From positions 186,001 to 250,000 of the forward strand of contig NZ_NSET01000021.1 of NCBI RefSeq assembly GCF_009192945.1: 64,000 nt of DNA, read 5' to 3'. The position numbers and the translations under genes are program-made. This DNA comes from Xanthomonas maliensis. GTDB lineage: Bacteria; Pseudomonadota; Gammaproteobacteria; Xanthomonadales; Xanthomonadaceae. This document shows positions 53,924 through 62,649 of the stretch, one piece after another (position 1 is the stretch's first letter; every line of letters starts with the position of its first letter). A model generated the notes under the pieces. It was not told the DNA's origin. It ran no database searches and worked only from the letters and a program-made list of their open reading frames with translations.

Positions 53924-53939
53924 GGTCCATGCATGGACC
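53924..53939. promoter_or_regulatory. 16-base perfect palindrome upstream of the AEC gene
   Basis: GGTCCATGCATGGACC reads the same on both strands with no spacer. It is in the intergenic region upstream of the AEC start, so it may be an operator for a dimeric regulator. About one such sequence is expected by chance in a 64-kb window, so the call rests on location only. Confidence 0.3.
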
Positions 53940-54070
53940 GTGCCGTTGCGCTGCACAGTTCACTGCGATGAAGTGACCGCCATCATGCTTGCGCGCGCGA
54001 GGGCGCAGCGCACCGACGGTCCTATCGTCGTTGCGCTAGCCGCCCGCCCGGCCCGATCAGACGTTCGCCG

Positions 54071-54727
54071 TTACGGAAACGCCGGCGGATTGGCCTGCCA
54101 TGCAGCGAACACCTCGGCGAGCGTGGCACGCTCGGCGTCGCGCCAGTCCGGCAGCAGACTGGCATAGCTGGCGGTCGTGCCCCAGCGATCCGGCCAGGTC
54201 CGTACTGCGGCCGCATACCATTCCACCGCTTCCTGCTTGCGGCCGGCACGCCACAGGCCGAGCGCCAGCGTCGTCGGCAACCACTCCGGCGTCGCCGGAC
54301 GGCCATTGGCGAGGATCGCCCACTGCTGCAACGCCTTGTCGGGCTGGTCGGCCCGCAACAGATCCCAGCCATAGTTCCAGACGATACTGCGGTAGATCTG
54401 ACTGCCGACCGCAGCCTGGCTGATCGCAGCTTGATAAAGCTCATCGCCCAGCTGGGTGCGACCACCGGCGTAGGCCATCGCCGCCAATTGCGCGCGTGGC
54501 TCGGCGGCGCGACCATCGCGCTGCACCATCGCCGCAAGCCGATCGACCACGACATCGCCCTGCCCCGGCACAGCCACCACCGCCTTGGCGGTCGTGCGAT
54601 CCTCGTCGAAATAAAACTCCTTCGGCTTGGGCAAGCCGTGCGCGTGCGTTTGTGCTTGCGCGTGCGCCATACCAGCCGCGCCCACCAACAGGACCCATGC
54701 AACGGCCCATGCAGACTTGCTTTTCAC
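54071..54727 (-). CDS. exported TPR-like protein of unknown function
   Basis: A 218-residue protein. The signal peptide VKSKSAWAVAWVLLVGAAGMAHA ends in AHA before QAQ, which supports the GTG start at 54727. The mature part includes KPKEFYFDEDRTTAK, a likely Sel1/TPR-like region (AEPRAQLAAMAYAGGRTQLGDELYQAAISQA; QPDKALQQWAILANGRP; LALGLWRAGRKQEAVEWYAAAVRTWPDRWG). Function unknown. It lies between the AEC gene and the indolepyruvate oxidoreductase, divergent from the latter. Confidence 0.72.
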   Translation of the reverse strand: MKSKSAWAVAWVLLVGAAGMAHAQAQTHAHGLPKPKEFYFDEDRTTAKAVVAVPGQGDVVVDRLAAMVQRDGRAAEPRAQLAAMAYAGGRTQLGDELYQAAISQAAVGSQIYRSIVWNYGWDLLRADQPDKALQQWAILANGRPATPEWLPTTLALGLWRAGRKQEAVEWYAAAVRTWPDRWGTTASYASLLPDWRDAERATLAEVFAAWQANPPAFP

Positions 54728-54886
54728 TGTTGTATCCCCTGACAGCAACGACCCATCCCGCGGTCATCCTAACCGGACTATCGCGGCGACGCATCCGCAC
54801 AAGCGTGGGCAGCCTCGATGCCGCTGCTAGAATGCCTGCGCCACAGGGGCTTCCCCCGGCTTCCAGCCACCCTTCTCGGGCATGCC

Positions 54887-57800
54887 ATGACCAGTACTGC
54901 TGAACTTTCCTCGCCCGCCTCCGCGCACGTGTCGGACGCAGAAGGCGTCGTGGATGCCGACTACACGCTGGAGCACAAGTACCAACGCACGCACGGGCGC
55001 ATCTATCTGTCCGGCGTACAGGCGCTGGTGCGTTTGCCGTTGATGCAGCAGTGGCGCGACAACGCCGAGGGCTTGAACACCGCCGGCTTCGTCAGCGGCT
55101 ATCGCGGCAGCCCGCTAGGCGGGCTCGACCTGGAATTGTGGCGTGCTCGTCGCTATCTGGAAGCCGCCAAGGTGACCTTCACCCCCGGCCTCAACGAGGA
55201 CCTGGCGGCGACGATGGTCTGGGGCACCCAGCAGACTCCGCTGTTCCCCGGCGCCAAGGTACAGGGCGTGTACGGCATGTGGTACGGCAAAGGCCCGGGC
55301 GTGGACCGCAGCGGCGACGTCTTCAAGCACGGCAACGCCGCTGGCACCTCGCCCTATGGCGGCGTGCTGGCGTTGGCGGCCGACGATCATGCCTGCCGCA
55401 GCTCGACGCTGCCGCATGGGTCGGAAGACGAATTCGTCAGCGCGATGATGCCCATCCTCAATCCTGCCGGTGTGCAGGACATCCTGGACATGGGCTTGCT
55501 GGGTTGGGCGATGAGCCGCTACACCGGGCGCTGGATCGGCTTCAAGACCATCGCCGAGACGGTGGAGTCGTCTGCCTCGGTCGAGGTCGATCCGTTCGCG
55601 CGCCGCATCGTGCTGCCGGAGGATTTCGCGCTGCCGCCGGGCGGACTCAACATCCGTTGGCCCGATCCGCCGATGGACCAGGAAATGCGCCTGCACCGCT
55701 ATGCGGTGGCCGCCGCACAGGCGTTCGCGCGCGCCAACCAGATCGATCAGGTGGTGCTGGATTCGCCGCAGGCCAGGCTTGGTATCGTCACCACGGGCAA
55801 GAGCTATCTGGATGTCTTGCAGGCGCTGGAGTATCTGGGCCTCGATGCCGAGGCCTGTGCACGGATCGGCATTCGCGTCTACAAGGTCGGCATGACCTGG
55901 CCATTGGAACCGCACGGCATCCGCGCTTTCGCGCAGGGGCTGGAAGATATCGTGGTAGTGGAAGAGAAGAAGGCCTTCATCGAGCGGCAGATGAAGGAGC
56001 TGTTCTACAACTGGCCGACCAGTGCTGGACCGCGGCCGAGCATCGTCGGCAAATACGACGAGCACGGCAGCTGGATCCTGCCGTCCACCGGCGAGTTGAC
56101 GCCGGCCACCATCGCCGGCGTCATCGGCCGCCGCATCCAGCGCTTTTTCACCACCGAATCGATCGAACAGCGGTTGCGCTGGATGGACGCCAAGGAGGCA
56201 GAGATGGCCTTGCCGCGTGCGGCGTTCCCACGCGTGCCGCACTATTGCTCCGGCTGTCCGCACAACACGTCCACCGCGGTGCCGGAAGGTTCGCGCGCGC
56301 TCGCCGGCATCGGTTGCCACTACATGGTGACCTGGATGGACCGCGCCACCGACACCTTCACCCACATGGGGGGCGAAGGCGTCACCTGGTCCGGGCAGGC
56401 GCCGTTCACCGATACCCCGCATGTGTTCCAGAACCTGGGCGATGGCACGTATTTCCACAGCGGCTCGCTGGCGATTCGCCAGTCGGTCGCCACCGGGGTC
56501 AACATCACCTACAAGATCCTCTACAACGATGCGGTGGCGATGACCGGCGGGCAACCGGTGGACGGCACGCTAAGCGTGCCCGACATCGCCCATCAGCTGC
56601 GTGCCGAGGGCATTCACGAGATCGTGGTGGTCAGCGACGACATCGGCAAATGGACGCGTCGGCGCGATCTGTTCCCCAGCGAGGTGGCCTTCCACGATCG
56701 CAGCGAACTGGACGCGGTGCAGCAGCGGCTGCGCACGATCAAGGGGGTGTCGATCCTGATCTACGATCAGACCTGCGCCACCGAGAAGCGCCGCCGTCGC
56801 AAGCGCGGCAAACTGGTCGATCCGCCCAAGCGAGTAATGATCAACTCGCTGGTGTGCGAGGGCTGCGGCGACTGCGGCGAAAAGAGCTTCTGCGTGTCGG
56901 TGCTGCCGAAGGAGACCGAATTCGGCCGCAAGCGCGAGATCGATCAATCCAATTGCAACAAGGACTATTCCTGCGTCAGTGGCTTCTGCCCCAGCTTCGT
57001 CACCGTACATGGCGGCACCCTGCGCAAGGGCCAGCGGCGGACCGCCGGTGCACTGCTGGAACACCTGCCTGCACCGCAGCCGCGCACCGCGCTGGAGCGC
57101 CCCTGGAACATCTTGATCACCGGCGTCGGCGGTACTGGCGTGGTGACCATCGGCGCGCTGCTGGGCATGGCCGGGCACCTGGAAGGCAAGGGTGCGACGG
57201 TGCTGGACCAGACCGGTCTGGCGCAAAAGGGCGGCGCAGTCACCACCCATATCCGCATCGCGCGCCAGCCGCAGGACATCCATGCGGTGCGCATCGCCGC
57301 CGGCGAGGCGGATCTGGTGCTGGGCTGCGACATGGTGGTGGTCAACGATTACTGGGCGTTGTCCAAGGTGCGCGATGGCCGGACCGAGGTTGTGCTCAAT
57401 ACCTATGAGGCGATGCCCGGCACTTTTACTTCCCAGCCGGATCTGCAGTTCCCGGCTGCAGAGATCATCGCCGGCGTACGCACTGCGCTCGGCGGTCGCG
57501 AGCCCTTGCTGCTGGACGCCACGCAACTGGCGACCGCATTGCTCGGCGATGCGATCGCCAGCAATCTGTTCGTGCTCGGCTATGCCTGGCAGCAGGGACT
57601 GGTGCCGTTGTCGCATGCCTCGCTGATGCGCGCGATCGAACTCAATGGCGCGGCCGTGGCGATGAACCAGCAGGCCTTCGCCTGGGGACGGCTGGCGGCG
57701 ATCGACCTGCCGGCAGTGCATCGCGCCGCCGGCATTCCGCTCGCCGGCGTGCACGCCGACACGCATGCCGACACACCGGCAGCGCGCGCGCCGGGCAGCT

Positions 57801-58579
57801 GGGAACAACACGACCTGGCCGGCCAGAGCGCACCGCGCGCACTTGCGCAACAGGCCGAAGGCGGCACGCCGGACGATGGCGACCGCGCCACGGCCCTGGA
57901 CGACGAACTGCCGGCGCAATCGCTGGATGAGGCCATTGCCCGCCGCGTGGCCTTCCTCACCGACTACCAGGATGCGGCCTACGCACAGCGCTACCGCGCC
58001 CTGGTCGAACGCGTGCGCACGCACGAGCACCAGCGCGTGCCCGGCAGCAGTGCATTGACCGCCGCGGTGGCCCGCTATGGCTTCAAGCTGATGGCCTACA
58101 AGGACGAGTACGAAGTGGCACGGCTGTATACCCGTGGCGACTTCCTGCGGCGCGTGCAGCAGCAGTTCGACGGCGACTACCGGCTGCGCTTCCATCTGGC
58201 ACCGCCGTTGTTGGCCAGCAAGGATGCGCACGGACACCTGCGCAAGCGCGAGTACGGCCCGTGGGTACTGACGGCGTTCAAGCTATTGGCACGCCTGAAG
58301 TTCCTGCGTGGCGGCAAGCTGGACCCATTCGGCTACACCGCCGAGCGCCGCAGCGAGCGGCAGTTGATCGCCGACTACGCAACCATCGTGGACACCCTGC
58401 TTGAACGGCTGGATGCGGACAACCTGACGCTGGCGGTGCAGATCGCCAGCGTTCCCGAGCACATCCGCGGCTATGGTCACGTCAAGGAAGCGCATCTGCA
58501 GGAAGCGCAGGCGCGGCAGGCACGGCTGTTGGCGCAGTGGCGCAACCCCAAGGCGCTGCATATCGTCCAGGTCGCCTGA
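54887..58579 (+). CDS. fused indolepyruvate ferredoxin oxidoreductase
   Basis: A 1230-residue fusion of the IorA and IorB parts. It should oxidise aryl-pyruvates from transamination of Trp, Phe and Tyr to aryl-acyl-CoA. The N-terminal ~600 residues are a TPP-type alpha domain (GYRGSPLGG, GSMLH-like, then GEGVTWSG near residue 495). A cysteine cluster at about 653-700 (CEGCGDCG then C-x-CV-SGFCPS) binds 4Fe-4S. The gamma-like domain starts near 738 (NILITGVGGTGVVTIGALLG). The last ~250 residues belong to the DUF6537 type seen in fused forms. ATG 54887 (MTSTAELSS). It stands alone, so its redox partner in this presumably aerobic organism is unknown. Confidence 0.9.
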   Translation: MTSTAELSSPASAHVSDAEGVVDADYTLEHKYQRTHGRIYLSGVQALVRLPLMQQWRDNAEGLNTAGFVSGYRGSPLGGLDLELWRARRYLEAAKVTFTPGLNEDLAATMVWGTQQTPLFPGAKVQGVYGMWYGKGPGVDRSGDVFKHGNAAGTSPYGGVLALAADDHACRSSTLPHGSEDEFVSAMMPILNPAGVQDILDMGLLGWAMSRYTGRWIGFKTIAETVESSASVEVDPFARRIVLPEDFALPPGGLNIRWPDPPMDQEMRLHRYAVAAAQAFARANQIDQVVLDSPQARLGIVTTGKSYLDVLQALEYLGLDAEACARIGIRVYKVGMTWPLEPHGIRAFAQGLEDIVVVEEKKAFIERQMKELFYNWPTSAGPRPSIVGKYDEHGSWILPSTGELTPATIAGVIGRRIQRFFTTESIEQRLRWMDAKEAEMALPRAAFPRVPHYCSGCPHNTSTAVPEGSRALAGIGCHYMVTWMDRATDTFTHMGGEGVTWSGQAPFTDTPHVFQNLGDGTYFHSGSLAIRQSVATGVNITYKILYNDAVAMTGGQPVDGTLSVPDIAHQLRAEGIHEIVVVSDDIGKWTRRRDLFPSEVAFHDRSELDAVQQRLRTIKGVSILIYDQTCATEKRRRRKRGKLVDPPKRVMINSLVCEGCGDCGEKSFCVSVLPKETEFGRKREIDQSNCNKDYSCVSGFCPSFVTVHGGTLRKGQRRTAGALLEHLPAPQPRTALERPWNILITGVGGTGVVTIGALLGMAGHLEGKGATVLDQTGLAQKGGAVTTHIRIARQPQDIHAVRIAAGEADLVLGCDMVVVNDYWALSKVRDGRTEVVLNTYEAMPGTFTSQPDLQFPAAEIIAGVRTALGGREPLLLDATQLATALLGDAIASNLFVLGYAWQQGLVPLSHASLMRAIELNGAAVAMNQQAFAWGRLAAIDLPAVHRAAGIPLAGVHADTHADTPAARAPGSWEQHDLAGQSAPRALAQQAEGGTPDDGDRATALDDELPAQSLDEAIARRVAFLTDYQDAAYAQRYRALVERVRTHEHQRVPGSSALTAAVARYGFKLMAYKDEYEVARLYTRGDFLRRVQQQFDGDYRLRFHLAPPLLASKDAHGHLRKREYGPWVLTAFKLLARLKFLRGGKLDPFGYTAERRSERQLIADYATIVDTLLERLDADNLTLAVQIASVPEHIRGYGHVKEAHLQEAQARQARLLAQWRNPKALHIVQVA

Positions 58580-58585
58580 TGCAGT

Positions 58586-58613
58586 GCGCGGTCGGCGGCA
58601 GCACCGACCGCGC
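58586..58613 (+). terminator. hairpin after the indolepyruvate oxidoreductase gene
   Basis: Perfect 9-bp arms GCGCGGTCG and CGACCGCGC, ten-base loop, seven bases after the stop. There is no T-run, so this is a possible Rho-assisted terminator. The rest of the 480-base gap to egtD (to 59060) holds no gene. Confidence 0.4.
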
Positions 58614-59060
58614 GGGCAGAGACGTGCCTGCGCAATGTGGCGTGCGGATGCATCGCAACGGCGCGTCGGCTTGTCTGGGTCAGGGCAATATTGCCGCCAT
58701 CCTTAGAGCCGCTCTTGGTTTGGATCGGCGCCGCTTGCTGCAGATACCCAGCGGCGCTCGATCAGTAAGGGAAATGCGAACCGCGTGCAAGCCGGATCGG
58801 ACCGCGCGCAGTGCAAGGATCCACGGGCTTGCCCCGCTGGGTGACGACGATGATGCACTGAGCGCGCAATGTCGCCGCCACCAGGCGGACCTGCGGCATC
58901 AACGCACGCCAGCGCTTCGGGTCGTCCGCGATAGCACGCGCAACCTCGGAAGGACATGCCGTGCGTCCGGCCTCGCGATGGGCGAGCAGCCGAACGATGG
59001 TCGCGGCAATCGTGGCCGGTGCAGGGTCCGGACCGGCGGACGTGCGCGGAGTCGTCGCGC

Positions 59061-60047
59061 TCAGAGCGGGCGCAGCAGGCGCAGGCCGAACCAGTCCTTG
59101 GCGTCGTTCCAGCCATGGGTGACCTTCAAGCCGGCGGCAGCGGCCAGTTCGGCAAAGCGCGCATCGGTGTACTTGTAGCTGTATTCCACCTGCATCGCCT
59201 CAGCGTCGTCGAAGCCAATCTCCTGCCCGCCAACCCGCACCGTCTGCGCACGCTGGCTGACCAGGAAGGTTTCGATGCGGCCCCGCGCGCGCGCATACAC
59301 GGCACGATGGCGGAACCCCTCCAGATCGAAATCGCTGCCGATCTCGCGATTCAGCCGCGCCAGCAGATTCAGGGTAAACGCCGCGGTGACACCGGCCGCA
59401 TCGTTGTAGGCGGCCTCGATCAGCGCGGTGTCCTTGTCCAGGTCGATGCCGATCAACGCGCAGCCGTCCTGCCCCATGGTCTGGCGCATCGCATCCAGCA
59501 GCGCGATGGCGGCCGGTTCGGTGAAATTGCCCAGGGTCGAACCGGGGAAGAACACCAGGTGCCGGCGCGCGGCCCGCTGCGCATCGGGCAGACGCAGCGG
59601 CCGGGTGAAGTCGGTGCACACCGGCAACATCTGGATCTGCGGGAATTGCTGGGACAGCCGCGCCGTGCTGTCCAGTAGCGCCGTGCGCGAGATCTCCAGT
59701 GGCGTATAGGCCACCACGTCGCGCAATCCCTGCAGCAACAGTTCGGTCTTGCGGCCGCTACCGCTGCCGTACTCGACCACGTGTACGCCGGCGCCGATCG
59801 CCTGCGCGATCGACGGCATGCTGGCCTCCAGCAGGCTCAACTCGGTACCGGTGAGGTAGTACTCTGGTTGCCGGGTGATGTCCTCGAACAACTGCGAGCC
59901 GCGGGCGTCGTAGAAATACTTGGACGGCAGCGTCTTGGGCGTTTGCGACAACCCGGCCAGCGCATCGGCGGTGATGTCATCGGGCTGCGGGCGCAGATCG
60001 GTGAGCGCCGCGTGGGCGCGTTGCACGGCATGGGCGGCTGCGTTCAC
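59061..60047 (-). CDS. egtD: EgtD, L-histidine N-alpha-methyltransferase
   Basis: A 328-residue SAM-dependent methyltransferase that trimethylates histidine to hercynine, the first step of ergothioneine synthesis. The SAM site VEYGSGSGRKTELLL is at about residues 91-105, and an N-terminal substrate region PSKYFYDARGSQLFEDIT is present. The start is GTG 60047, which overlaps the egtB stop by four bases; the length fits the family (about 320). It is translated immediately after egtB. Confidence 0.95.
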   Translation of the reverse strand: MNAAAHAVQRAHAALTDLRPQPDDITADALAGLSQTPKTLPSKYFYDARGSQLFEDITRQPEYYLTGTELSLLEASMPSIAQAIGAGVHVVEYGSGSGRKTELLLQGLRDVVAYTPLEISRTALLDSTARLSQQFPQIQMLPVCTDFTRPLRLPDAQRAARRHLVFFPGSTLGNFTEPAAIALLDAMRQTMGQDGCALIGIDLDKDTALIEAAYNDAAGVTAAFTLNLLARLNREIGSDFDLEGFRHRAVYARARGRIETFLVSQRAQTVRVGGQEIGFDDAEAMQVEYSYKYTDARFAELAAAAGLKVTHGWNDAKDWFGLRLLRPL

Positions 60048-61327
60048 GACAGATCCTTGGCTAGGCGCACGCCGGCGAACTGCCAACGCGCATCGGAGGG
60101 GAAGAAATTGCGATAGCTGGCGCGCATGTGAGTGGCTGGGGTGGCGCAACTGCCACCGCGCAGCACCCATTGCGCGTTCATGAATTTGCCGTTGTATTCG
60201 CCCAATGACCCAGGCCAGGGTGCAAACCCCGGATACGGCAGATAGGCGCTGCCGGTCCATTCCCAGACATCGCCGAACAGCTGCTGCAGGCCGGTATCCA
60301 AGGCAGGCGCGGCGCAGGGATGCAGCACGTCGCTATCGACGAAGTTGCCCTGCACCGTTACGCCTGCCGCTGCCTGTTCCCACTCGGCCTCGCGAGGCAG
60401 GCGCGCGCCGGCCCAGCGCGCGAAGGCATCGGCCTCAAACAGACTGAGATGGCAGGCCGGTGCATGCGGATCGCGCTCACGCCAACCGGACAGCGTGAAC
60501 TCTCGGCCCTCGTTGTCCCAGTACAACGGATGCTGCCACTGCTGCGCCTGCACCATCGCCCAGCCATCGCTGAGCCACAGGCCGGCGTTGCGGTAGCCGC
60601 CATCGTCGATGAACTGCTGGTACTCGGCGTTGGTGGTCACCCGGCTGGCCAGCGCATGCGCCGGCACCAGCACGCGATGACGCGGCGATTCGTTGTCGTA
60701 GGCGAAGTCCTCGGCCTGCGGCCAGGCGGGCGCACCGATCTCGACGATGCGCTCCTCGCGCGACTGCCAACGTAGCGGACACGCGCGACTGGCAGGCGCA
60801 GCGGCGGTCTCTCGATATGCCGGCTGCAGCGGATTGCTCCACAGCGCATGTTTGATGTCGGTCAGCAGCAACTCCTGGTGCTGCTGTTCGTGCTGGATGC
60901 CGAGTTGCACGATGGTGCAGGCCTGGGGATCGAGATCGCCCTCCTGCAGGCGTCGCTGCATCTGCACATCGACATGGGCGCGATAGTCGCGCACCTGCTG
61001 CAGCGAGGGGCGCGACAGCACACCGCGGCGCGCGCGTGCATGCATCGGGCCCACGCTTTGGTAGTAACTGTTGAACAGATAGTCCCACGCCGGATCGAAA
61101 ACCCGATAGCCAGGATCGGTCTGCAGCACGAACCGCTCGAAGAACCAGCTGGTATGGGCCAAATGCCATTTGCTCGGACTGGCATCGGGCATGCTCTGCA
61201 CCATCGCATCCTCAGCGCTCAACGGCGCGGCGAGGTGGTCGCTCAATGCCCGGGTCTGGGCGAACCGCTCCAGCAGAGGCAGATGCCGTGGCTGGCGGTC
61301 GACCGACAGGGGTGGGATTGCAGACAT
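60044..61327 (-). CDS. egtB: EgtB, hercynylcysteine sulfoxide synthase
   Basis: A 427-residue non-heme iron enzyme joining hercynine with a thiol (gamma-glutamylcysteine or cysteine) and oxygen. DinB-like N-terminus with iron-ligand histidines at about H55/H58 (KWHLAHTSWFFE) and H146/H150 (QHEQQHQELLL), and a C-terminal formylglycine-generating-like domain (ending LRGGSCATPATHMRASYRNFF). Start 61327 (MSAIPPLSVD). The first of two genes, egtB-egtD, on one transcript. It is divergent from the aminotransferase-class gene. Confidence 0.95.
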   Translation of the reverse strand: MSAIPPLSVDRQPRHLPLLERFAQTRALSDHLAAPLSAEDAMVQSMPDASPSKWHLAHTSWFFERFVLQTDPGYRVFDPAWDYLFNSYYQSVGPMHARARRGVLSRPSLQQVRDYRAHVDVQMQRRLQEGDLDPQACTIVQLGIQHEQQHQELLLTDIKHALWSNPLQPAYRETAAAPASRACPLRWQSREERIVEIGAPAWPQAEDFAYDNESPRHRVLVPAHALASRVTTNAEYQQFIDDGGYRNAGLWLSDGWAMVQAQQWQHPLYWDNEGREFTLSGWRERDPHAPACHLSLFEADAFARWAGARLPREAEWEQAAAGVTVQGNFVDSDVLHPCAAPALDTGLQQLFGDVWEWTGSAYLPYPGFAPWPGSLGEYNGKFMNAQWVLRGGSCATPATHMRASYRNFFPSDARWQFAGVRLAKDLS

Positions 61328-61338
61328 CGACGTATGCT

Positions 61339-61379
61339 TGGCCAGCACACGTGAACGTGCCGTGTGGGCACGCTGGCCA
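61339..61379. promoter_or_regulatory. nested inverted repeat in the egtB / egtE-like divergent region
   Basis: Outer arms TGGCCAGC (61339-61346) and GCTGGCCA (61372-61379) and inner arms ACACG (61347-61351) and CGTGT (61361-61365) are consistent with one dyad or hairpin in the 86-base divergent region. It may be an operator shared by egtB and the class V aminotransferase gene. Confidence 0.45.
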
Positions 61380-61413
61380 CCGTGTCATCAAGCAGTACGC
61401 GTAAGCTGTGCCG

Positions 61414-62592
61414 ATGACGACCTTGCTGTCCAGCCTGCTCCCCGATCCCGTTCCCTGGCCGTCGCGCCAGCAAGCCTTTGCCATTCCCGACGATGTGCTG
61501 TATCTGGATGCGGCCTCGCGCGGACCGGCGTTGCGTGCGGTGCAAACGATCGCACACGCGGCCATCGACGCGCTTTCCGCGCCGTGGCGTCTGCCATTCG
61601 ACGCGTGGATGGCCGATATCGAACGGCTGCGTGCGCTGGCAGCGCTGCTGTTCGACGGCGACGCCGAGGCGCTGGCACTGCAGCCCTCGGCCGCCCATGG
61701 CTTGGCCATCGCCGCGCACAATCTGCCGTTGCCACGCGGCAGTACGGTGCTGCTGCTGGAAGGACAGTTTCCCTCCAATCTGCTGATCTGGCAGCGCCGC
61801 TGCAGCGAGCAGCAGGCGCAGTTGCTGGCAGTGCCGACGCCACGCGACACCGAGCTCAGCGATGCCGTTGTGCAGGCGATCGAACAAGCGCCTGCATTGG
61901 CGATCGTCAGCCTGCCGCAGGTGTACTGGCTGGATGGGCGCAGATTGGACCTGGACCGTATCAGCGCTGCAGTGCATGCACGCGGAGCGGCGCTGGTGCT
62001 GGATCTGAGTCAGAGTCTGGGCGTCATGTCGCCCGACCTGGCGCGCTGGCGTCCGGCGTTCGTGGTCAGCGTCGGTCACAAATGGTTGCTCGGTCCGATG
62101 GGACTGGCATGGCTGTGGGTCGCACCGCGCTGGCGCACGCACGGGCTGCCGCTCGAGGAGCACTGGATCGGCCGCGATGCCGGCAGCAGTTGGGAATTTC
62201 CGCTCGAGCGCATGCCGGCCTATCGCCAGGGCGCGCGCCGCTTCGATGCTGGCGGCGTCGCCGATCCTCTGCGCATCGCCATGGCAACGGTGGCCTTGCA
62301 GCAGATCGCTGCCTGGCAACCGCCGCGCATCGCGCAGGCGCTGGGCGAACTCACCGCGCAGTGGGACGCCGCCTTGCAGGCAGCAGGCCTGGCCGATTGG
62401 CGCACGCCGCAGCATGCGTCGCATCTGACCGCACTGCAGCCGCCAGCCGCGCAACTGGACGCGGCGACACAGCGACTGCGCGCGCAGGGCGTCATCTGCA
62501 CGCGCCGCCATGGCCGACTGCGCATCGCGCCGTATCTGCATGTGCAACCACCAGCGCTGCAGGCGGCGGTGGCGGCGCTTGGGCAGCCCTGA
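61414..62592 (+). CDS. class V aminotransferase-fold PLP enzyme, possible EgtE-type C-S lyase
   Basis: A 392-residue PLP enzyme with Schiff-base Lys at K223 (SVGHKWLLGPMG) and acidic PLP partner D197 (VLDLSQSLG). It lacks close resemblance to NifS/IscS cysteine-desulfurase loops; a region RFDAGGVADPLRIAMATVAL is typical of the class V kynureninase/isopenicillin epimerase branch. Its placement, 86 bases from and divergent to egtB-egtD, suggests the lyase step of ergothioneine synthesis (EgtE), which removes pyruvate and ammonia from the hercynylcysteine sulfoxide. That assignment is inference; start ATG 61414. Confidence 0.7.
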   Translation: MTTLLSSLLPDPVPWPSRQQAFAIPDDVLYLDAASRGPALRAVQTIAHAAIDALSAPWRLPFDAWMADIERLRALAALLFDGDAEALALQPSAAHGLAIAAHNLPLPRGSTVLLLEGQFPSNLLIWQRRCSEQQAQLLAVPTPRDTELSDAVVQAIEQAPALAIVSLPQVYWLDGRRLDLDRISAAVHARGAALVLDLSQSLGVMSPDLARWRPAFVVSVGHKWLLGPMGLAWLWVAPRWRTHGLPLEEHWIGRDAGSSWEFPLERMPAYRQGARRFDAGGVADPLRIAMATVALQQIAAWQPPRIAQALGELTAQWDAALQAAGLADWRTPQHASHLTALQPPAAQLDAATQRLRAQGVICTRRHGRLRIAPYLHVQPPALQAAVAALGQP

Positions 62593-62604
62593 GGCACGAG
62601 CGCG

Positions 62605-62635
62605 CGGCATGCGCAGACACGACCGCCGCATGCCG
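62605..62635. terminator. hairpin between convergent egtE-like and ABC genes
   Basis: Perfect 9-bp arms CGGCATGCG and CGCATGCCG enclose 13 bases between the two convergent stops. There is no T-run, so a bidirectional Rho-assisted role is possible. Confidence 0.4.
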
Positions 62636-62649
62636 GCGCCCGGTTCGCC

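Noticed and set aside
58703..59116. open frame on the minus strand between the indolepyruvate oxidoreductase and egtD
   Set aside because: It overlaps the end of egtD, is Arg/Ser-rich and shows no motif.
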